Positions 15,327 through 18,799 of a stretch of DNA of 18,799 nucleotides are shown one piece after another. The notes under the pieces are model-generated. The model ran no database searches. It was not told where the DNA came from and saw only the letters and a program-made list of their open reading frames with translations. This DNA comes from CAYYGL01 sp964471235. GTDB taxonomy: Bacteria; Calditrichota; Calditrichia; RBG-13-44-9; J075. The stretch is from positions 1 through 18,799 of the forward strand of contig CAYYGL010000095.1 in assembly GCA_964471235.1 (NCBI GenBank), written 5' to 3'. Each line of letters begins with the position of its first letter. The stretch's first letter is position 1. A program made the position numbers and the translations under genes.

Positions 15327-17780
15327 TTACATAGTAAATTTAATCTCACCAACCACCAATCTCTCGATAAACGGCGAAACCACCATTTCCCGGTAGCGGG
15401 TATTGAAGAGGTTGTTGACCAACAGGGATGCGGTGACATTTTTGGTGATATGATAGCCAAGGGTCAGATCGAAGGTGACAAAATCACCCAACGGACCGTA
15501 ATTAAAGGTGTCTGCCACCCGGCTGTTTTCCACTACCGGCGCTCCTCGCCAGGTAACACCGGGTAGAGTCTCCGAAGCCACATTAAAGCCGGAAAAGAAA
15601 TTGTACGCCTCTACCCACCGGGCATACACTGTACCAAAAAATTTGTTTTGGTTAACACTGATTCCGCCGCTCAGTTTGTTTTTTGGAGAATTAACCAACA
15701 CATCGGTAATATCAACCTTGCCATCTTTATTGAAATCGTTTTCAGCTAAGTTGTTTTCATCCACACTATAATCAAAAAATGAGTAGTTGGCAGACAGGCT
15801 GATACGATTGTTGATATAGTAGTTCAATCCCAGATCGAACCCATAGGTGTTTACTTTGCCAAAATTCACATACGTGAGTACAAACCCGTAATTCACCGGC
15901 TGGAAATCACTAATGGGTCGATCACCCCGTTTGACCGGCGCCAATAATACGGTAGCAGGGCTCAGGAAGTCTTCGGAAATATTATAATAAGCATTGGCAT
16001 CAATAAACAATTTGTTTTTGCCCAGCACCCCTTTATATCCCGCTTCAAAGGTCTGGATTTTTTCCACCTTTTGTTTGGGAATCTTGGTACCGTCGGCAAG
16101 GGTAAAGCCCTCGGAGTTTCCTAAAATGATGCCGCTAAAAATATCCGCTTCCAGGTTAAGAATTGTCGGGGCGGCAATTCCTTTACCATAGGTCACTCGC
16201 CAGGTGCCGCTGCCCTTGTTCCACAGCAACCCTGCTTTAGGCAGGAAGTTAAAATCATAAATTTCATGATTATCCCCCCGGGCGGCTAATATAGCCTTAA
16301 AACCATTGCCCAGGCTGGTTTCTATTTGTGCATATACGCCAAACTGGTTGAATGTGATGGGATCATTCCCCTTATTGTCCAGCAAGTAAGTGCCTTTACT
16401 ATTAGCGATATCCCGCTGGTATTGGGCACCCACAATCAGGTTCACTCCACCGAAACTGTTATTGTACTGCACTTCCGCATTCCAGCGGCGGGAATCATCT
16501 TTAAACAATGCCTGCAAAGGAGTTGTGTAGGACATTTGCGCTGCTTGAGACGGGGAAAGATTCAGCGTAGTATCCGCCAGCAGAGCGTGATAATTTTTGG
16601 TGCGGGTATCATGCGAATAGGTGCTGTCGGTTTTGCTGATGGTGTAATACACCTGGGCAAACAGGTGAGGCGAGGTATATCGCGCCTGGAGATAATGCAC
16701 CTGCCAATCCACAATTTGATTTCTGCCCACATTGGTAATACCCAGGTTATTGCTGTTGCTTCCTCCGTAAGCCAGAATAATATCCGAGGAGGGGGTGGGG
16801 CTAAGATACAGGGCAGCCCCGCCTTTTAATGAGTTGAAATCTCGATCCAGCCCAAACTCTTCAAAGCCTTTTCCCCCGATGTAAACCGAGTCGGTATAAG
16901 CAAATTCCTGCCCGCGGGAGTATTCGGCATTTATTTTAAAAGCAACCTTATCATTTACAACACTGGCAAGACGAAAACGACCGGTAAAAATACTCTGATT
17001 TCCCCCACCGAGCACGACTGTAGTGCCCTCCGAGGTGCGGGGATCTTTGGTGATGGTATTTACCAGCCCGTTATGCGCATTGGGTCCATATAACGCCGCA
17101 TTCGGTCCTAAAATAACTTCGATATGATCGATATCTTCTTTCACGGTTGGGTCCAAAACACCATAGGGTAAACTGGTGCCGATTAAGGTGGACAACCTGC
17201 CATCGGTCATCTGTAAATTTTTCGCATTGAAGGTGCTGTTAAAGCCGCGAATATTGATACCGGTTCCCAGCACGCCTGCTCGAAAATAATCCACTCCTTT
17301 CACCCGGGCTAACAATTCACCGGGGTTGAAGGAGGGATAATCTGCCAGGTCTTGCGCGGTAAGCACCTCGATGGTGGCAGGGGCATCGGTGATTTTCTCC
17401 GGTTTGCGCGAAGCACTAACCACCACTTCCTGCCCGCGAATTCCAACCGGCTCTAATGAAAAGCTCAGGCGAACCGTTTTTCCGGCAACAACCTCCACGG
17501 TTTGACTATTTTCCGCATAACCGATATACAGAACGGATACTTCATACGTTCCGGGCGGAATATTATCCATCACGAATTCACCCTTGCTGTTTGTTGCCGT
17601 ACCAAAAACCGTTCCCTTCAGCAACACATTTGCACCCGGGAGGGCCTCCCCGCTATCTTTAGATTTCACCACTCCTTTGATCACGCCATTTTGCGCCGTC
17701 ACGATTCCGGTAAGCAGCAGTAACAACATCCAACCCAAAAAACGGGAGTACAAGCTGTTTCGATGAAATGAAAAATTCAT
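15327..17780 (-). CDS. TonB-dependent receptor with carboxypeptidase-regulatory-like domain
   Basis: 817 residues from ATG 17778-17780, chosen over an upstream in-frame start nine codons earlier because a GGAGGT ribosome site lies just before it. Parts in order are: signal peptide (1-28, ending VTAQ); CarboxypepD_reg domain (about 31-115, IKGVVKSKDSGEALPGANVLLKGT and GYAENSQTVEVVAG); plug (about 120-240, EVVVSASRKPEKITDAPATIEVL, GINIRGFNS, HIEVILGPNAALYGPNAHNGLVNTITK); and barrel to the C-terminus (NNLFNTRYREMVVSPFIERLVVGEIKFTM). It would import an unknown ligand through the outer membrane. One loop holds an EF-hand/dockerin-type calcium loop, DFNKDGKVDITD (682-693). It is 33 bases after the alpha/beta hydrolase gene, so the two are very likely cotranscribed. 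Confidence 0.95.
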   Translation of the reverse strand: MNFSFHRNSLYSRFLGWMLLLLLTGIVTAQNGVIKGVVKSKDSGEALPGANVLLKGTVFGTATNSKGEFVMDNIPPGTYEVSVLYIGYAENSQTVEVVAGKTVRLSFSLEPVGIRGQEVVVSASRKPEKITDAPATIEVLTAQDLADYPSFNPGELLARVKGVDYFRAGVLGTGINIRGFNSTFNAKNLQMTDGRLSTLIGTSLPYGVLDPTVKEDIDHIEVILGPNAALYGPNAHNGLVNTITKDPRTSEGTTVVLGGGNQSIFTGRFRLASVVNDKVAFKINAEYSRGQEFAYTDSVYIGGKGFEEFGLDRDFNSLKGGAALYLSPTPSSDIILAYGGSNSNNLGITNVGRNQIVDWQVHYLQARYTSPHLFAQVYYTISKTDSTYSHDTRTKNYHALLADTTLNLSPSQAAQMSYTTPLQALFKDDSRRWNAEVQYNNSFGGVNLIVGAQYQRDIANSKGTYLLDNKGNDPITFNQFGVYAQIETSLGNGFKAILAARGDNHEIYDFNFLPKAGLLWNKGSGTWRVTYGKGIAAPTILNLEADIFSGIILGNSEGFTLADGTKIPKQKVEKIQTFEAGYKGVLGKNKLFIDANAYYNISEDFLSPATVLLAPVKRGDRPISDFQPVNYGFVLTYVNFGKVNTYGFDLGLNYYINNRISLSANYSFFDYSVDENNLAENDFNKDGKVDITDVLVNSPKNKLSGGISVNQNKFFGTVYARWVEAYNFFSGFNVASETLPGVTWRGAPVVENSRVADTFNYGPLGDFVTFDLTLGYHITKNVTASLLVNNLFNTRYREMVVSPFIERLVVGEIKFTM
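15702..15737 (-). other. EF-hand/dockerin-like calcium loop inside the TonB receptor
   Basis: The 12 codons give DFNKDGKVDITD, fitting the DxNxDGxxxxxD calcium-binding pattern, within a barrel loop just before NSPKNKLSGG. Calcium binding is inferred from the pattern only. Confidence 0.6.
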
Positions 17781-17813
17781 GCTGAGACCTCCGATTTGGT
17801 TAAACATAAGTGA

Positions 17814-18611
17814 TTAGGTAGCGAGAAATTCAATGACATCCCGATTGAATTCCGCGGCGTTTTCAACCCAGAATTGGTGACCCAACCCGGGATAAATTTT
17901 GAGTTGACTGTTGGGGATTTTACGGGCAAGAATGTTGGCATTTTCCGCTGGTACCAGCTTGTCGCCGCTGGCTGCTAAAATGAGGGTGGGTGCGGTAATG
18001 AGATGAATATCCGCAGAACGATCGAATGTCGCACCGGCTTCTGCCTGCGCTAAAAATGCATGGCGAGGCTGGGGGGTCTGTAACCGCAGGTCGATTAAAT
18101 GTTCTACCTGGGGAGTATTCATAAATGTTTCGGAGAAAGCCAGGGAGAGTTTCCGGCGAATGGCATCCCGGGAAGAACCGCTGTTTTCCATCAGTGATTT
18201 CAGCACTTCCGGCGGCATGGCTACCTGGTCTTTCCCGCCGCAGCCGGTAGCCGCCAACACCAACCGATTCACTTTTTCCGGAGAGGTGAGTGCAAATTCC
18301 TGGGCGATAAATCCTCCCATGGAGACCCCTAAGATATACGCCTGTGAAATTTCCAGATACTCCATCAGGGCGGCGAGGTCGTCAGCCAACAGGGAAATCG
18401 AATAGGGTCCCGGGGGTTTGTCAGATAAACCGCTGCCACGGTTGTCATACATAACAGTCGTAAAATGTTGGGAAAACTCAGGCAGTTGTTTTTCCCACAG
18501 CCAGGTGGCAGCCCCCAGTCCCTCGATCAATATCAAATAGGGTCCATGCCCGTGAATCTCATAATAAAGGTGAGTGCCATTAATGTGGGCAGTGTTGGGA
18601 GTTTCGGGCAT
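17814..18611 (-). CDS. Cytoplasmic alpha/beta hydrolase (enol-lactonase-like)
   Basis: 265 residues with no signal peptide. The fold shows YDNRGSGLSDKP, the nucleophile elbow GVSMGG (Ser97), the acid at AASGDKLVP (Asp217) and the base at GLGHQFW (His245), a full triad with a cap at about 125-195. The oxyanion motif reads EGLG (30-33) instead of the common HGLG. By eye it resembles the 3-oxoadipate enol-lactonase / bromoperoxidase-like group, but the substrate is unknown. A GGAGAAG ribosome site precedes the ATG. It is the first gene of a probable two-gene unit with the TonB receptor 33 bases downstream, suggesting that it acts on what the receptor imports (inference). Confidence 0.92.
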   Translation of the reverse strand: MPETPNTAHINGTHLYYEIHGHGPYLILIEGLGAATWLWEKQLPEFSQHFTTVMYDNRGSGLSDKPPGPYSISLLADDLAALMEYLEISQAYILGVSMGGFIAQEFALTSPEKVNRLVLAATGCGGKDQVAMPPEVLKSLMENSGSSRDAIRRKLSLAFSETFMNTPQVEHLIDLRLQTPQPRHAFLAQAEAGATFDRSADIHLITAPTLILAASGDKLVPAENANILARKIPNSQLKIYPGLGHQFWVENAAEFNRDVIEFLAT

Positions 18612-18712
18612 TTCACTTCTCCGATTTATTCTGACATGTGGTAACGAATACCTGGCGGTTTAAAAAGATATTACAGAAGGAAAGGTTTATCGATTAAACA
18701 TATCATATCATA

Positions 18713-18771
18713 CATATATTTGTATCGTTTGATTTTTTTCAAAAGTTAACAATGTTCGATGAAATTGTCAA
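18713..18771 (-). promoter_or_regulatory. Candidate promoter(s) for the hydrolase-TonB receptor unit
   Basis: The AT-rich region upstream of the hydrolase gene (18612-18799) offers two weak sigma-70-like pairs on the minus strand. One is TTGAAA (18737-18742) with TATATG (18713-18718), spacer 18. The other is a perfect TTGACA (18766-18771) with a poor TAACTT (18743-18748), spacer 17. A short ATATC tandem lies nearby. FCB bacteria often use other promoter forms, so confidence is low. Confidence 0.3.
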
Positions 18772-18799
18772 GGGTTGGAGGGAAGAAAATTATTTTTTT

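Noticed and set aside
15056..15460. 134-codon minus-strand ORF overlapping the end of the TonB receptor gene
   Set aside because: It is out of frame with the receptor, covers non-coding repeats and has a composition unlike a protein.

Overview
The window looks like a fragment of a Gram-negative genome from the FCB superphylum, in the Calditrichota / Ignavibacteriota / KSB1 neighbourhood. The basis is: (i) a secreted protein with a C-terminal type IX secretion sorting domain carrying the QNYPNPFNP signature; (ii) two TonB-dependent receptors that begin with a carboxypeptidase-regulatory-like domain; (iii) further outer-membrane barrel and lipoprotein genes; (iv) intermediate base composition and repeat-rich intergenic DNA. 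The phylum is an inference from family style, not a measured result. Almost everything is on the minus strand; the only clear plus-strand gene encodes a CLC chloride channel/transporter.

Layout from left to right. 1-2146 (minus): TonB-dependent receptor running off the left edge just short of its C-terminus. 2147-2475: intergenic leader region shared with the divergent CLC gene. 2476-4563 (plus): CLC protein fused to two CBS domains and a TrkA-C/RCK-C domain. 4639-7251 (minus): lipoprotein alpha/beta hydrolase and an outer-membrane beta-barrel. 7317-7488: untranslated stretch that folds on paper into a multi-branched structure. 7552-8340: T9SS-sorted secreted protein. 8400-9917: acyl-CoA ligase. 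9930-10580: small four-helix-bundle (S23-type) gene between two related AAGTT-rich repeat tracts. 10588-13298: KASIII-like enzyme, a FabG-type SDR and a GbsR/MarR-type regulator. 13396-14913: sodium:solute symporter. 14914-15326: repeat/hairpin-rich spacer. 15327-18611: TonB-dependent receptor and a cytoplasmic alpha/beta hydrolase, likely one transcription unit.

Read in transcription order (right to left), the minus-strand genes suggest uptake and processing of a hydrophobic or acyl-containing substrate. A TonB receptor and hydrolase are followed by a sodium-coupled symporter, a GbsR/MarR regulator, an SDR whose Asp at the end of beta-2 suggests NAD(H), a KASIII-fold enzyme lacking the usual His and Asn, an acyl-CoA ligase, a secreted small beta-rich protein, a barrel and a lipoprotein hydrolase. 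The pathway is not one I recognise. It contains the same four enzyme folds as the olefin/beta-lactone (Ole) pathway, but the individual sequences do not look like canonical Ole proteins.

Most notable: the KASIII-like enzyme with an altered catalytic triad; the S23 gene between 56-bp direct repeats of 82% identity, which looks like a cassette inserted into the acyl operon; the structured untranslated element at 7317-7488; and the CLC fusion with non-canonical pore residues.
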